Shown piece after piece: positions 14,495-23,855 of a DNA stretch of 36,651 nucleotides (the first letter of the stretch is position 1; every line of letters begins with the position of its first letter). The notes beneath the pieces were generated by a model. That model saw nothing but the letters and a program-made list of their open reading frames with translations. It was not told where the DNA came from and ran no database searches. This DNA comes from Flavobacteriales bacterium. GTDB lineage: Bacteria > Bacteroidota > Bacteroidia > Flavobacteriales_E > Vicingaceae. The position numbers and the translations under genes were made by a program. The DNA lies in NCBI GenBank assembly GCA_029262875.1, contig JAJCYO010000079.1, positions 1 to 36,651 of the forward strand. The letters are read 5' to 3'.

Positions 14495-14526
14495 TTTGGA
14501 ATTGACACAAAGTGTTAATAGTTTTG
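14495..14526 (+). promoter_or_regulatory. Promoter of the metH riboswitch transcript
   Basis: TTTG (14495-14498), a 20-base spacer, then TAGTTTTG (14519-14526). Both boxes match the Bacteroidota consensus at normal spacing. Transcription would start near 14531, giving a leader that holds the complete riboswitch. Confidence 0.7.
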
Positions 14527-14563
14527 TCTTATCGTTCTTTTCAATAATCAGCATCAGTATGGT

Positions 14564-14669
14564 GCTTTATCAAGAAAGGTGGAGGGATTAGGCCCCTTGA
14601 AACCTTGGCAACCTCTTATGAAAGAAAGGTGCTAAATCCTATTCCGAATAACGGAAAAAGATAAGTAGA
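14564..14669 (+). ncRNA. SAM-I (S-box) riboswitch
   Basis: The conserved S-box core is plain: TTTATCAAGAAAGGTGGAGG, then GGCCCCTTGAAACC, TTGGCAACC, AAAGGTGCTAAATCC and ATTCC...ACGGAAAAAGATAAG. Helix P1 is TTTATC (14565-14570 region) with GATAAG (14660-14665). It senses S-adenosylmethionine and controls methionine synthase just downstream. Confidence 0.95.
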
Positions 14670-14712
14670 GAAATATATGTTACCCTTCTACTTATAAATA
14701 GAAGGGTTTTTT
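14661..14712 (+). terminator. Riboswitch expression platform: terminator with antiterminator
   Basis: The terminator stem ACCCTTCTA (14682-14690) / TAGAAGGGT (14699-14707) is followed by a T run. The competing antiterminator pairs ATAAGTAGA (14661-14669) with TCTACTTAT (14686-14694), 9 bp. This uses the 3' strand of P1 and breaks the terminator. With SAM bound, P1 forms, the antiterminator cannot, and transcription stops 10-15 bases before the metH ATG. This is transcriptional OFF control. Confidence 0.88.
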
Positions 14713-14721
14713 GTTTTTTAT

Positions 14722-17700
14722 ATGAGCATAGAAAAAGAAATAGAAAAGAGAATTTTGGTGTTGGATGGTGCCATGGGTACAATGATTCAGCGGCATAATT
14801 TAACGGAAGAAGATTTTAGAGGGACTGTTTTTACTGACAGTAAAATTCCTTTACAAGGAAACAATGATTTACTCTCTATAACGCGTCCCGAAATTATTAA
14901 GTCAATTCATGCAGAATACTATTCGGCTGGAGCAGACATTGTAGAAACCAATACCTTTAGCGGAACAACCATTGCTCAAGCAGATTATGAATTAGAAAAT
15001 GCTGTTTATGACATTAATTACCAATCGGCTAAAATTGCCAAAGAAGTAGCAGCAGAATTTACCGCAAAAGAACCAACTAAACCTCGTTTTGTTGCTGGTG
15101 CTATGGGTCCAACAAACAGAACGGCATCCATGTCACCTGATGTGAATGATCCGGGTTATAGAGCAATTACTTTTGATCAATTAGTAGTAGCATATAAAGA
15201 ACAGGCAAAGGGCTTAGTTGAAGGAGGAGTAGACTTATTATTGGTAGAAACTATTTTTGATACCCTAAATGCAAAAGCAGCATTATTTGCCATTGATGCT
15301 TATTTCGAAGAGAGTGGAACTAAACTTCCAATCATGGTTTCAGGTACCATTACCGATGCCAGTGGGAGAACACTATCAGGGCAAACGGTAGAGGCATTTT
15401 TAATTTCAGTTTCACATATACCATTATTAAGTGTAGGGTTTAACTGCGCATTAGGAGCAAAACAATTAAGACCACACATTCAAACCATAGCAGAAAGAAC
15501 TGATTTTTATGTGAGTGCATATCCGAATGCTGGATTGCCAAATGAGTTTGGTGAATACGATGAAGAAGCACCAGAAACAGCAAGCCAAATTGAAGATTTT
15601 ATCAAAGATGGACTAATTAATATTATTGGAGGTTGTTGTGGAACAACACCAGAGCATATTAAAGCCATGGCAGAGGTGGCTGCTAACTATACACCAAGAA
15701 CAAAACAAAAAACATCATCATTGCCTAATTTTAGTGGATTAGAGCCATTATTGGTGAGGCCAGAAAGTAATTTTGTGAACGTTGGAGAACGAACCAATGT
15801 AACAGGATCATTAAAATTTAAACGATTAATTAAAGAAGAAAATTACGAAGAAGCGATTTCTGTTGCCTTAGATCAAGTTGAAGGTGGTGCTCAAGTCATT
15901 GATGTAAACATGGATGAAGGAATGATTGAGTCAGAAGAAGTGATGACTCGTTTCTTAAATTTGATAGCATCAGAACCAGACATTGCCAAATTGCCAATAA
16001 TGATTGACTCTTCTAAATGGTCCGTGATTGAGGCAGGATTAAAATGTACTCAAGGAAAGTCCATTGTCAATTCGATATCCTTAAAAGAAGGGGAAGCTGT
16101 ATTTTTAGAAAGAGCGAAACTCATTAAAAGGTATGGAGCCGCGGCAATTATTATGGCTTTCGATGAAAAAGGACAGGCAGATTCCTATGAAAAGAGAATT
16201 CAAATATGTGAAAGGGCCTACCACCTCTTAAGAGATAAATTAGATTTTCCTGCACACGATATTATTTTTGATCCTAACATTTTAACCGTTGCTACAGGGT
16301 TAGAAGAACACAATAATTATGCGGTAGATTTTATAGAATCTACTCGTTGGATAAAACAAAATTTACCAGGAGCTTTAGTAAGTGGAGGTGTAAGTAACAT
16401 TTCATTTTCTTTTAGAGGAAACAATGTAGTACGAGAAGCCATGCATTCTGCATTTCTTTTTCATGCGATAAAAGCAGGGATGGATATGGGAATTGTAAAT
16501 CCTGGAATGCTTGAAGTTTATGCAGATATTCCAAAAGAATTATTAGAGCATGTAGAGGATGTATTATTGAATAGAAGAGATGATGCAACAGAACGATTGG
16601 TTGATTTTGCTGAGACGGTTGGAGCAAAAAAAGAGGTAGAAAAGGAAACTCAGGAGTGGAGAAACGAGTCAGTAGAAAAGAGATTGTCTCATGCTTTAGT
16701 AAGAGGGATAGTCGAATTTATTGATGAAGATGTAGAAGAATGTCGCCAGAAATTTGACAGACCAATTGAGGTGATAGAAGGTCCTTTAATGGACGGGATG
16801 AATGTAGTAGGAGACTTGTTTGGAGAAGGAAAAATGTTTTTGCCTCAAGTAGTGAAAAGTGCACGCGTAATGAAAAAAGCGGTTGCTTATTTGTTGCCTT
16901 ATATAGAAGCAGAAAAAGGAGAAGGAAAACGTTCTGCAGGAAAAATATTAATGGCTACAGTAAAAGGTGATGTTCATGACATAGGTAAAAACATTGTTGG
17001 AGTGGTTTTGGGTTGCAACAATTATGAGATTATCGACTTAGGAGTGATGGTCCCTGCTGAAAAAATTATAGAAGTTGCCAAAGAAGAAAATGTAGATATT
17101 ATTGGGTTAAGTGGACTAATTACGCCTTCTTTAGATGAGATGGTTCACGTGGCAAAAGAGTTAGAAAGAGAAGGAATGGAAACTCCCTTGTTGATTGGTG
17201 GCGCAACCACATCTAAGGTACATACCGCAGTAAAAATTGAAGAAAATTTTACAAAAGGGCAAACGGTTCATGTACTGGATGCCTCCAGAAGTGTTCCTGT
17301 TGTTGGGAAATTGTTAAACGAACATAAAGTAGGGTTTGTAAAAGAAATACAAGACGATTATCAGCGTTTACGAGATCAGCACAACAAAAAAAGAGCAAGA
17401 AAAGAATTTCTTCCCATAGCGTCAGCGCATCAAAATAAATTTCAAATTGATTTTGAGCAAGAAAAACCAATTGTCCCTAAATTTTTGGGAACAAAGGTTT
17501 TTGAAGATTTTGATTTAGACGAAATTTCATCCTACATTGATTGGAGTCCTTTTTTCAGAACCTGGGAATTGGCAGGAAAGTATCCAGCAATTTTAGAAGA
17601 TGAAATAGTTGGTGAACAAGCCCAGCATTTATTTGAAGATGCTCAAAGAATGTTGAGCCAAATCATTAGCGAAAAATGGTTGAAAGCGAAAGCGGTCATT

Positions 17701-18372
17701 GGAATTTGGGAAGCAAATACGACCAATGATTCAAAAATAAAAATTAATGGAAGTGGAGTTGAATTGAACCAACTTCGACAACAGGCAAAAAAAGCAGCTG
17801 GGGTTCCAAATATCTCATTGGCTGACTTCGTTGCACCAGAAAGTTCTGGTATCCAAGATTATGTAGGAGGATTTGTGGTAACAACTGGATTAGGGATAGA
17901 AGAGCACATTAAAAAATTTGAAGCAGATCACGATGATTACAATGCTATTTTATTAAAAGCGTTAGCCGATCGATTAGCTGAAGCTTTTGCAGAACTAATG
18001 CATAAAAAAGTTAGAATAGAATATTGGGGTTATGCAGGTGATGAGCAATTAGACAATGAAGCGTTAATCAAAGAAAATTATAAAGGGATACGTCCGGCTC
18101 CTGGGTACCCTGCCTGTCCTGATCATACCTTAAAAAGAGAATTGTTTAGACTGCTGGATGCAGAAAAAAACACCGAAGTAGAATTGACAGATGGTTTGGC
18201 GATGTATCCTACTGCCTCTGTTAGCGGCTTTTATTTTGGACATCCTCAAGCTAAATATTTCGGATTAGGAAAGATAGAAAAGGATCAAATAGAGCAGTAT
18301 TCAAAGCAAAAAAGCATTACTACAGCAGAAGCTGAAAAATGGCTGGCACCGAATTTGAGTTATAATCCTTAA
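14722..18372 (+). CDS. metH: Cobalamin-dependent methionine synthase
   Basis: 1216 aa, close to E. coli MetH (1227). It transfers a methyl group from methyltetrahydrofolate to homocysteine through cobalamin. Domains: homocysteine-binding 1-330 with zinc ligands C242 (GFNCALG) and C305/C306 ([10 protein letters not shown]). Then pterin-binding about 345-620 ([12 protein letters not shown]), the B12 cap about 640-735, and B12-binding about 740-880 with axial H752 ([10 protein letters not shown]). The reactivation domain is about 890-1216 ([12 protein letters not shown]). All modules are present and intact. It is single in its transcript, under the SAM-I riboswitch. Confidence 0.98.
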   Translation: MSIEKEIEKRILVLDGAMGTMIQRHNLTEEDFRGTVFTDSKIPLQGNNDLLSITRPEIIKSIHAEYYSAGADIVETNTFSGTTIAQADYELENAVYDINYQSAKIAKEVAAEFTAKEPTKPRFVAGAMGPTNRTASMSPDVNDPGYRAITFDQLVVAYKEQAKGLVEGGVDLLLVETIFDTLNAKAALFAIDAYFEESGTKLPIMVSGTITDASGRTLSGQTVEAFLISVSHIPLLSVGFNCALGAKQLRPHIQTIAERTDFYVSAYPNAGLPNEFGEYDEEAPETASQIEDFIKDGLINIIGGCCGTTPEHIKAMAEVAANYTPRTKQKTSSLPNFSGLEPLLVRPESNFVNVGERTNVTGSLKFKRLIKEENYEEAISVALDQVEGGAQVIDVNMDEGMIESEEVMTRFLNLIASEPDIAKLPIMIDSSKWSVIEAGLKCTQGKSIVNSISLKEGEAVFLERAKLIKRYGAAAIIMAFDEKGQADSYEKRIQICERAYHLLRDKLDFPAHDIIFDPNILTVATGLEEHNNYAVDFIESTRWIKQNLPGALVSGGVSNISFSFRGNNVVREAMHSAFLFHAIKAGMDMGIVNPGMLEVYADIPKELLEHVEDVLLNRRDDATERLVDFAETVGAKKEVEKETQEWRNESVEKRLSHALVRGIVEFIDEDVEECRQKFDRPIEVIEGPLMDGMNVVGDLFGEGKMFLPQVVKSARVMKKAVAYLLPYIEAEKGEGKRSAGKILMATVKGDVHDIGKNIVGVVLGCNNYEIIDLGVMVPAEKIIEVAKEENVDIIGLSGLITPSLDEMVHVAKELEREGMETPLLIGGATTSKVHTAVKIEENFTKGQTVHVLDASRSVPVVGKLLNEHKVGFVKEIQDDYQRLRDQHNKKRARKEFLPIASAHQNKFQIDFEQEKPIVPKFLGTKVFEDFDLDEISSYIDWSPFFRTWELAGKYPAILEDEIVGEQAQHLFEDAQRMLSQIISEKWLKAKAVIGIWEANTTNDSKIKINGSGVELNQLRQQAKKAAGVPNISLADFVAPESSGIQDYVGGFVVTTGLGIEEHIKKFEADHDDYNAILLKALADRLAEAFAELMHKKVRIEYWGYAGDEQLDNEALIKENYKGIRPAPGYPACPDHTLKRELFRLLDAEKNTEVELTDGLAMYPTASVSGFYFGHPQAKYFGLGKIEKDQIEQYSKQKSITTAEAEKWLAPNLSYNP

Positions 18373-18386
18373 ATCAATTAACTTTG
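18354..18386 (+). promoter_or_regulatory. Promoter of the OmpA-family gene
   Basis: TTTG (18354-18357, inside the last codons of metH), 21-base spacer, TAACTTTG (18379-18386). The -7 box ends 5 bases before the ATG at 18392, so the transcript should begin at or next to the start codon. Confidence 0.65.
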
Positions 18387-18391
18387 TGTTA

Positions 18392-19642
18392 ATGAATAAG
18401 GTAAATTTTCATATTGTCTTTTTTGTAATTCTTATTTTGAATTCAACATTTCTTATTGGCCAACATGCTGATTGCAGTAATATGTTGATTATGAAAGATA
18501 CCATCCACCATAGTAAAGCAATTTCAGGATATGGTGAGAAAAAAGAATTTGATGGAAATGAATTGGAGAATAAGGTAAAATTCGAAAAAGAAAAAAACTC
18601 CATGTGGTATTTTATTAAAGTACCAACTGATGGTGTTTTTACTTTTGATATCATTACCGAAAATAAATCAGATGATTGGGATTTTTTATTGTTTGAGTAC
18701 AAGAAGAACCTTTGCAAAGAAATTGGAACGAATAAAATAGCTCCTATCCGATCGAATTTGTCACGAAGCCCAATAACAGGGTTGTCAAGGAAAGCAAAAG
18801 AGAATTTTGTAGGAGCAGGCGTTAATAATAATTATAGCAGACCTTTGCATGTTCATGAAGGTGATCGCTATGTGTTGATTGTAAATAATCCTAAAAGATC
18901 AGGAGGAAAACATACCCTAATACTTCATTATCCTAAGAAGAAGAAACCAGTACAAAAGGTTATTGTAAGAGAAACTAAAATAGAGAAAAAGGAGGTCGTA
19001 AAAACCCATTTTAAACTCTCTGTAAAGGATGCATTAACAAATGAATTAGTGGCTAGTTATGTTAGTATTTCTGGACTTCGTAAAAAGGTAATCGAATTAG
19101 ATTCAATTACAAATTATGAAACAGACATTATTAAAAAATCCCATACAGTCTATATAAATGTCCATTCAAAAGGATATATGTTAACCTCGAAAGGATTTAA
19201 AATTGCCAAAACAGAATTAGAATATTCCACGGAGGTACTATTAGAAAAAATAGCACCAGGTAAAAAAGTAAACTTAAAGAACATTCAATTTTATGGCAAT
19301 CGGGCAGATTTTTTACCAACCGCTAAAAGTTCTTTGAACTCTCTTTTATCTTTCATGAATCAAAACGCTAAAGTGGTGATAGAGGTTGAAGGACATGTCA
19401 ATGGACCTGGTAAAAGTAATTCGCAGAGTTATAAAGATCTATCTTACAGCAGAGCCTATGCGGTAAAAGCATATTTGATTAAAAATGGAATTGATGAAAA
19501 ACGTATAGATTTCATTGGGTATGGAAATTCTAAGATGTTGTACCCAGATCCTAAAAGTGGTTTTCAAGAGTCGGCAAATAGAAGAGTTGAAATAAAAATA
19601 TTATCAAATGAGTATAATCCTGGGGATAGAAACATCGACTAA
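18392..19642 (+). CDS. OmpA-family outer-membrane/peptidoglycan-binding protein
   Basis: 416 aa from the ATG at 18392. A GTG two codons earlier overlaps the promoter and is unlikely. Signal peptide about 1-24 (VILILNSTFLIGQHA). The N-terminal part (about 30-185) looks like a beta-sandwich pre-peptidase-like domain. The middle segment is Lys-rich and extended. The C-terminal OmpA domain (about 295-410) has the expected peptidoglycan-binding pattern: VEGHVNG, SRAYAVKAYLIKNGI, IDFIGYGN and NRRVEIKIL. It likely links the outer membrane to peptidoglycan. The last 35 bases overlap tsaB. Confidence 0.85.
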   Translation: MNKVNFHIVFFVILILNSTFLIGQHADCSNMLIMKDTIHHSKAISGYGEKKEFDGNELENKVKFEKEKNSMWYFIKVPTDGVFTFDIITENKSDDWDFLLFEYKKNLCKEIGTNKIAPIRSNLSRSPITGLSRKAKENFVGAGVNNNYSRPLHVHEGDRYVLIVNNPKRSGGKHTLILHYPKKKKPVQKVIVRETKIEKKEVVKTHFKLSVKDALTNELVASYVSISGLRKKVIELDSITNYETDIIKKSHTVYINVHSKGYMLTSKGFKIAKTELEYSTEVLLEKIAPGKKVNLKNIQFYGNRADFLPTAKSSLNSLLSFMNQNAKVVIEVEGHVNGPGKSNSQSYKDLSYSRAYAVKAYLIKNGIDEKRIDFIGYGNSKMLYPDPKSGFQESANRRVEIKILSNEYNPGDRNID

Positions 19643-20291
19643 AATATGTTCTGTTGCTATTTCTGATGGTGACAAACTTTTAGCCATTAAAGAAGAAGGT
19701 GGCGCTTATTCTCATTCAGAAAAACTAACAAGTTTTATTCAGGAGGTGTTGGTAGAGGCTAAACTAAAATTAGCGGATATAACTGCTGTTGCAGTGAGTA
19801 AAGGTCCAGGATCATATACCGGATTAAGAATAGGAGTTTCGGTAGCAAAGGGATTATGTTATGCATTAGACAAACCGTTAATTGCTGTTGATACGCTTCA
19901 ATCAATGGCATTAGGAATGTCAAAAGTTAATCCGTCAGATATGTATTGTCCAATGATAGATGCAAGAAGAATGGAGGTCTATACTGCGCTTTATGATGCT
20001 AATAATAACATTGTTGAGCCCGTTTCCGCAAAAATTATAGAAGAAGGTTCTTTTGCTGACTATCTACGAGACCATAAAATTGTTTTTTTTGGTGATGGGG
20101 CGGATAAATGTCAAGATGTGCTAACCAATCACTCAAACGTTTCATTTAGCACAAAAGGATTGCCATCAGCTGCCTACATTAATGAAATAGCATTGGTAAA
20201 ACTTAGCAAACAAGAAGTTGAAGATGTAGCTTATTTTGAGCCATATTATTTAAAAGATTTTGTAGGAACTAAAGCAAAAAAATTACTCTAA
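19608..20291 (+). CDS. tsaB: tRNA t6A biosynthesis protein TsaB
   Basis: 227 aa, ASKHA-fold protein that partners with TsaD and TsaE to make threonylcarbamoyladenosine at position 37 of ANN-decoding tRNAs. Diagnostic segments are the first strand with GIETSTKICSVAI, the SKGPGSYTGLRIGVSVAKGL box (around 64-83) and PMIDARRMEVYTA. Length is normal. The ATG lies inside the end of the preceding OmpA-type gene in another frame (35-base overlap), so translation may be coupled. Confidence 0.95.
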   Translation: MSIILGIETSTKICSVAISDGDKLLAIKEEGGAYSHSEKLTSFIQEVLVEAKLKLADITAVAVSKGPGSYTGLRIGVSVAKGLCYALDKPLIAVDTLQSMALGMSKVNPSDMYCPMIDARRMEVYTALYDANNNIVEPVSAKIIEEGSFADYLRDHKIVFFGDGADKCQDVLTNHSNVSFSTKGLPSAAYINEIALVKLSKQEVEDVAYFEPYYLKDFVGTKAKKLL

Positions 20292-20297
20292 ATAACA

Positions 20298-20783
20298 TTA
20301 TTCCTCACAATCAAAAACCTTATTGGTAGTCTTAAAAATAACTTCTTTTTTCGATTTTTTAAGTTCAATAATCTGATAAGGAAATGTCATTACGTCAGAA
20401 GTAGCACAAGATGCTCCCGGTTTTGTTTCAAGCACAGTTAGTGTAATGTCAGAGTCGGTTTCTATTCCTGTAGAAACCTTAATGGAATAACCACCAGAAT
20501 TTTGTATTCCCATTGTCACTAAAACAATCATCTTATTTTCAAAATCTATTCTTGGCGGTTTCTGTGGATCAGAAAATCTTTCAAAAGCGGCCTCCCACAT
20601 TATATTAAACGTAGTCTGATCAGTAATAACCTTATGAGACTTTTCAGGAAAGCCTCCATTTGTTCCAGAATTCAACTCCACAAAACTAACAACTTGAGGT
20701 TTAGATTCAATCGGAGTTATTACTTGATTTGATTTACATGAAATCAGGAAGAAAAGTGCTATAAATAAAAAAAATACCCTCAT
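20298..20783 (-). CDS. Lipoprotein with PrcB-like C-terminal domain
   Basis: 161 aa from the ATG at 20783. An upstream reading from 20834 would overlap the small lipoprotein gene and lacks a signal at its front. Signal MRVFFLFIALFFLISC with lipobox LISC. The mature C-terminal half matches the PrcB_C type pattern: MIVLVTMGIQNSGGYSIKV, then TVLETKPGASCAT and FPYQIIELKKS. This domain occurs in protease-complex-associated and other bacterial lipoproteins. It follows the small lipoprotein gene by 5 bases, forming a two-gene unit. Confidence 0.75.
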   Translation of the reverse strand: MRVFFLFIALFFLISCKSNQVITPIESKPQVVSFVELNSGTNGGFPEKSHKVITDQTTFNIMWEAAFERFSDPQKPPRIDFENKMIVLVTMGIQNSGGYSIKVSTGIETDSDITLTVLETKPGASCATSDVMTFPYQIIELKKSKKEVIFKTTNKVFDCEE

Positions 20784-20788
20784 AATGA

Positions 20789-20914
20789 TTACATATTCCC
20801 CATAGGAGTTTTTATTCCACGGTTGCCATTGCATTTTTTATTACTTGCACAAGATGTAAATGCTATTGCAGCTACAAAAAGAAGTAATAAGCTCAATATT
20901 TTTATCTTTTTCAT
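20789..20914 (-). CDS. Very small lipoprotein, 41 aa
   Basis: The frame reads MKKIKILSLLLLFVAAIAFT and then SCASNKKCNGNRGIKTPMGNM. It has a full lipoprotein signal with lipobox FTSC (C22), leaving a mature peptide of only 20 residues with a second Cys. Short Bacteroidota lipoproteins with a KKCNG...PMG tail are common. The role is unknown. It sits 5 bases upstream of the PrcB-like lipoprotein gene. Confidence 0.7.
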   Translation of the reverse strand: MKKIKILSLLLLFVAAIAFTSCASNKKCNGNRGIKTPMGNM

Positions 20915-20967
20915 AAGATTTTGTTTGTCAATTTTAAAACAAATGTAACAAATTGTGTTCCAATATT

Positions 20968-21681
20968 TTATTTGAGGCAGTTGAGGTATTTTTCTATGGT
21001 GTTTTCGAGTCCGTAATACAACGAATCACAGATTAGAGCATGTCCTATAGAAACTTCCAGGAGCGCCTTAATATTGTCTTTGAAAAAACTTAGGTTGTTT
21101 AAATTTAAATCATGCCCAGCATTTATTCCTAACCCTAACTTGTTAGCAAGATCAGCTGCTTTTGTGAATGAAAGAATTGCTTCATCCCTATTTGAATCAA
21201 AAATTTCTGCATAAGGACCCGTATACAATTCAATCCTGTCAGTTCCTGTTCCAACAGCATTTTCAATGTTAGTCATTGCTGTATCTACAAATATCGAGGT
21301 TCTTATTCCTGCAGCTTTAAATTCTGAAATAATCTCCTTCAAAAAATCTTTTTGTTTAGCAGTGTCCCAACCTGCATTAGAAGTAAGTACCCCGGGCGGG
21401 TCCGGAACCAGTGTTACTTGTTGTGGTTTTACATCTAAAACCAAATTGATAAAAGAAGTATTCGGGAACCCTTCGATGTTAAATTCAGTGGTTACTACAG
21501 GTTTTAAATCATAAACATCTTGATAAGTAATGTGTCTTTCATCTGGTCTTGGATGAACAGTTATGCCTTGTGCACCATATTTTTCACAATCAATGGCAAC
21601 CTGAACCAAATCGGGTAAATTATTACCTCTGGCATTTCTAATGGTAGCAACTTTATTGATGTTTACACTTAACTTAGTCAT
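20968..21681 (-). CDS. pdxJ: Pyridoxine 5'-phosphate synthase
   Basis: 237 aa TIM barrel that condenses 1-deoxyxylulose-5-phosphate with 3-amino-2-oxopropyl phosphate in the last ring-forming step of vitamin B6 synthesis. Key parts are [16 protein letters not shown] at the N-terminus, H43 with R45/R48/H50 in [11 protein letters not shown]70 in TEFNIEG, and H190 in GINAGHDLN. These correspond to E. coli H45, E72 and H193. It is divergent from the CBS gene. A -7 box TACTTTTG (21731-21724, minus strand) precedes it. Confidence 0.96.
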   Translation of the reverse strand: MTKLSVNINKVATIRNARGNNLPDLVQVAIDCEKYGAQGITVHPRPDERHITYQDVYDLKPVVTTEFNIEGFPNTSFINLVLDVKPQQVTLVPDPPGVLTSNAGWDTAKQKDFLKEIISEFKAAGIRTSIFVDTAMTNIENAVGTGTDRIELYTGPYAEIFDSNRDEAILSFTKAADLANKLGLGINAGHDLNLNNLSFFKDNIKALLEVSIGHALICDSLYYGLENTIEKYLNCLK

Positions 21682-21690
21682 TGTAATTAG

Positions 21691-21731
21691 TACTTTTGGT
21701 ATAGATAAATCGTATAATTAGTACAAAAGTA
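21691..21731. promoter_or_regulatory. Face-to-face promoters between pdxJ and the CBS gene
   Basis: TACTTTTG lies on the plus strand at 21691-21698 (for the CBS gene) and its exact inverse CAAAAGTA at 21724-21731 (minus-strand -7 box for pdxJ). The two -7 boxes point at each other, so the divergent transcripts would overlap over a few bases at their 5' ends. AATTAGTAC is also repeated here. No clear -33 boxes. Confidence 0.45.
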
Positions 21732-21748
21732 GAAACTATTCAACTAAT

Positions 21749-22411
21749 ATGATTGCTTCAGAATTAATATCTTATGACATACCCCCCTTAAAGCTTTCTG
21801 ATACTGGGATTAAAGCATTGGATTGGATGGAAGAGTTTAAAACATCCGAGCTACCGATTGTGGATGAGAATAAGTATGTAGGATTAATTAGTGAATCAGA
21901 GGTATTGGATAGAAATAATGTGGATGATGCGATTAAGGATTATAACTTAACCTTTAAAACGCCAAGTGTATACGAGAATCAACACCTATTTGAAGTAATT
22001 TCATTGATAGTGCAGCATGATGTTAATTTGCTACCCGTTGTAGATCAAAATGAACAGTATTTAGGATTAATTACTACCAAAAAAATTATTCAATATTTTT
22101 CACAGGTTGTATCTGTCGCTAATGCTGGGAGTATTTTAACATTAGAAGTAAATGTTAAAGATTATTCATTGTCCGAAATTTCCAAGATGGTAGAATCGGA
22201 TGATGCTAAAATATTAGCTTCTTTTATTACATCTCATGAAGATTCAAATAAATTAGAGGTCACCTTAAAGATTAACAAAACAGAAATAAGTAGAATCCTT
22301 CACACTTTTGAGCGATTTAATTATACTGTGCTGGCTTCATATAACGAAAGCGAATACCATAAAGACCTCCAAGATCGATACGATGAATTTATGCGTTTTT
22401 TAAACCCCTAA
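21749..22411 (+). CDS. CBS-domain protein with ACT-like tail
   Basis: 220 aa. Two CBS modules are at about 1-55 (LSDTGIKALDWMEEFKTSELPIVDE, GLISESEVLD) and 65-120 (VISLIVQHDVNLLPVVDQ, GLITTKKIIQYF). The C-terminal 90 residues look like an ACT fold (SILTLEVNVKDYSLSEISKM, LEVTLKINKTEISRIL). This AcuB-like layout implies a soluble sensor of adenosyl or nucleotide ligands. It leads the envelope block and is one base from the Omp85 gene, so they are co-transcribed. Its position next to nadK is common in Bacteroidota. Its partner is unknown. Confidence 0.85.
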   Translation: MIASELISYDIPPLKLSDTGIKALDWMEEFKTSELPIVDENKYVGLISESEVLDRNNVDDAIKDYNLTFKTPSVYENQHLFEVISLIVQHDVNLLPVVDQNEQYLGLITTKKIIQYFSQVVSVANAGSILTLEVNVKDYSLSEISKMVESDDAKILASFITSHEDSNKLEVTLKINKTEISRILHTFERFNYTVLASYNESEYHKDLQDRYDEFMRFLNP

Positions 22412-22412
22412 A

Positions 22413-23819
22413 ATGTTCCCCCAAGTAGTTAAATTTTCACTGGTATTCACCTTTCTTTTAAAGTTGTGTTTTAGTTCTTATTCTCAGGAAAATGCTGATG
22501 AACTAATAATTGTAAAGGAGTTTAAAATAATTGGGAATAAAACAACCAAAGAGAACATTATCATACGTGAAATACCGTTTAGCATAAATGACTCAATTAC
22601 TGCATCGGGTCTTAAGAATAAATTGGAAAGGATAAAAAGTAACCTAATCAATACTTCTCTTTTTAATTTTGTTACCGTAGAACCAGTTTATTTTGATGAC
22701 CACAATATATCAATATACATAACAGTTGAAGAGAGGTGGTATTGGTGGCCAATTCCAATTTTTGAAATTGAAGAGACTAACTTTAATACTTGGTGGGAAA
22801 ATAAAGATTACAATAGGGTGAACTATGGATTGTTTGTAGCCAAAGAAAACTTTAGAGGAAGAAAAGAGGAATTAATGTTCTTATTTCAAGCTGGGTATAC
22901 AGAAAAGATAGGAATAAAATATGTTGTTCCATATGTCAATAAAAATAAAACGAATGGACTCAGTTTAAAATTCACCTATAGCAGAAACCATGAAATAAGT
23001 TACGGAACTACCAATAATTTAAGGGACTTTTTTCGGTTGGAAGATGCTTATGTTAAAAAAGAAATTTACGCAAATGTAGGTTATGAATTAAGGCCTAAAC
23101 TATACAATAAGCATATTTTTAATTTAGAGTACACAGACATAGAAGTTACAGATTCTGTGGAATTTTATAATGACGATTTCCTTTCAGATGAAGATAATTC
23201 CATGCAATTTTTGAGTTTAAATTATGCCGTAAAAAGAGATAAAAGAGATAATAAAAATTATCCAACAAAGGGGTATTATTATGATATGAACTTAAATAAG
23301 GATGGACTTGGCTTATTAAGCAACAAATTAAATTCCCTCTATGTTACATCTCATTTTAAGCGATTTTGGGAACTATCCAATCGCTTTTATTTTGCAGCTT
23401 CTTTAAAGGCAAAATTCACCATAAAAGATGGGCCCTATTACTTGTATAGAGGGTTAGGTTATAGAAACGATTTGGTTAGGGGATATGAGTTATACGTAAT
23501 AAATGGAGAACATTTTAGTGTGTTTAAAACTCAATTGAGGTATGCTTTGTTAAAGAACAAAGTTTTTAATGTAAAAATGTTGAAGGCAGATAAATTCAAT
23601 AAAATTCCATTAAACATATATTTAGGGGCCTATTTTGATGCTGGTTATGTTAATTCAAAAGTAAACACAACTGCAAATCCATTAGTGAATACAACTTTGT
23701 TTGGAGGGGGAGTTTCTATTGATTTTGTAAGCTATTACGACATGGTTTTTAGAATGGAGTATTCGGTTAATAAGCGAAACGAAAAAGGACTCTTTTTACA
23801 TTTCATAGCACCAATTTAA
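22413..23819 (+). CDS. Omp85-superfamily outer-membrane protein
   Basis: 468 aa. Signal peptide to about residue 24 (SSYSQ). One POTRA-like module is at about 30-110 (VKEFKIIGNKTTKENIIIREI, NTSLFNFVTVEP, ISIYITVEERW). Then comes a 16-strand-type barrel with the strand motif YPTKGYYYDM and the L6 lock motif LVRGYELYVINGEHF. It is much shorter than BamA (832 aa, 27337), so it is not the main assembly factor. It may be a TamA-like or specialised exporter. Length fits single-POTRA Omp85 proteins. Confidence 0.8.
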   Translation: MFPQVVKFSLVFTFLLKLCFSSYSQENADELIIVKEFKIIGNKTTKENIIIREIPFSINDSITASGLKNKLERIKSNLINTSLFNFVTVEPVYFDDHNISIYITVEERWYWWPIPIFEIEETNFNTWWENKDYNRVNYGLFVAKENFRGRKEELMFLFQAGYTEKIGIKYVVPYVNKNKTNGLSLKFTYSRNHEISYGTTNNLRDFFRLEDAYVKKEIYANVGYELRPKLYNKHIFNLEYTDIEVTDSVEFYNDDFLSDEDNSMQFLSLNYAVKRDKRDNKNYPTKGYYYDMNLNKDGLGLLSNKLNSLYVTSHFKRFWELSNRFYFAASLKAKFTIKDGPYYLYRGLGYRNDLVRGYELYVINGEHFSVFKTQLRYALLKNKVFNVKMLKADKFNKIPLNIYLGAYFDAGYVNSKVNTTANPLVNTTLFGGGVSIDFVSYYDMVFRMEYSVNKRNEKGLFLHFIAPI

Positions 23820-23855
23820 ATTATTGATTAATTTCACGTTGTAAAATTTTAGAAA

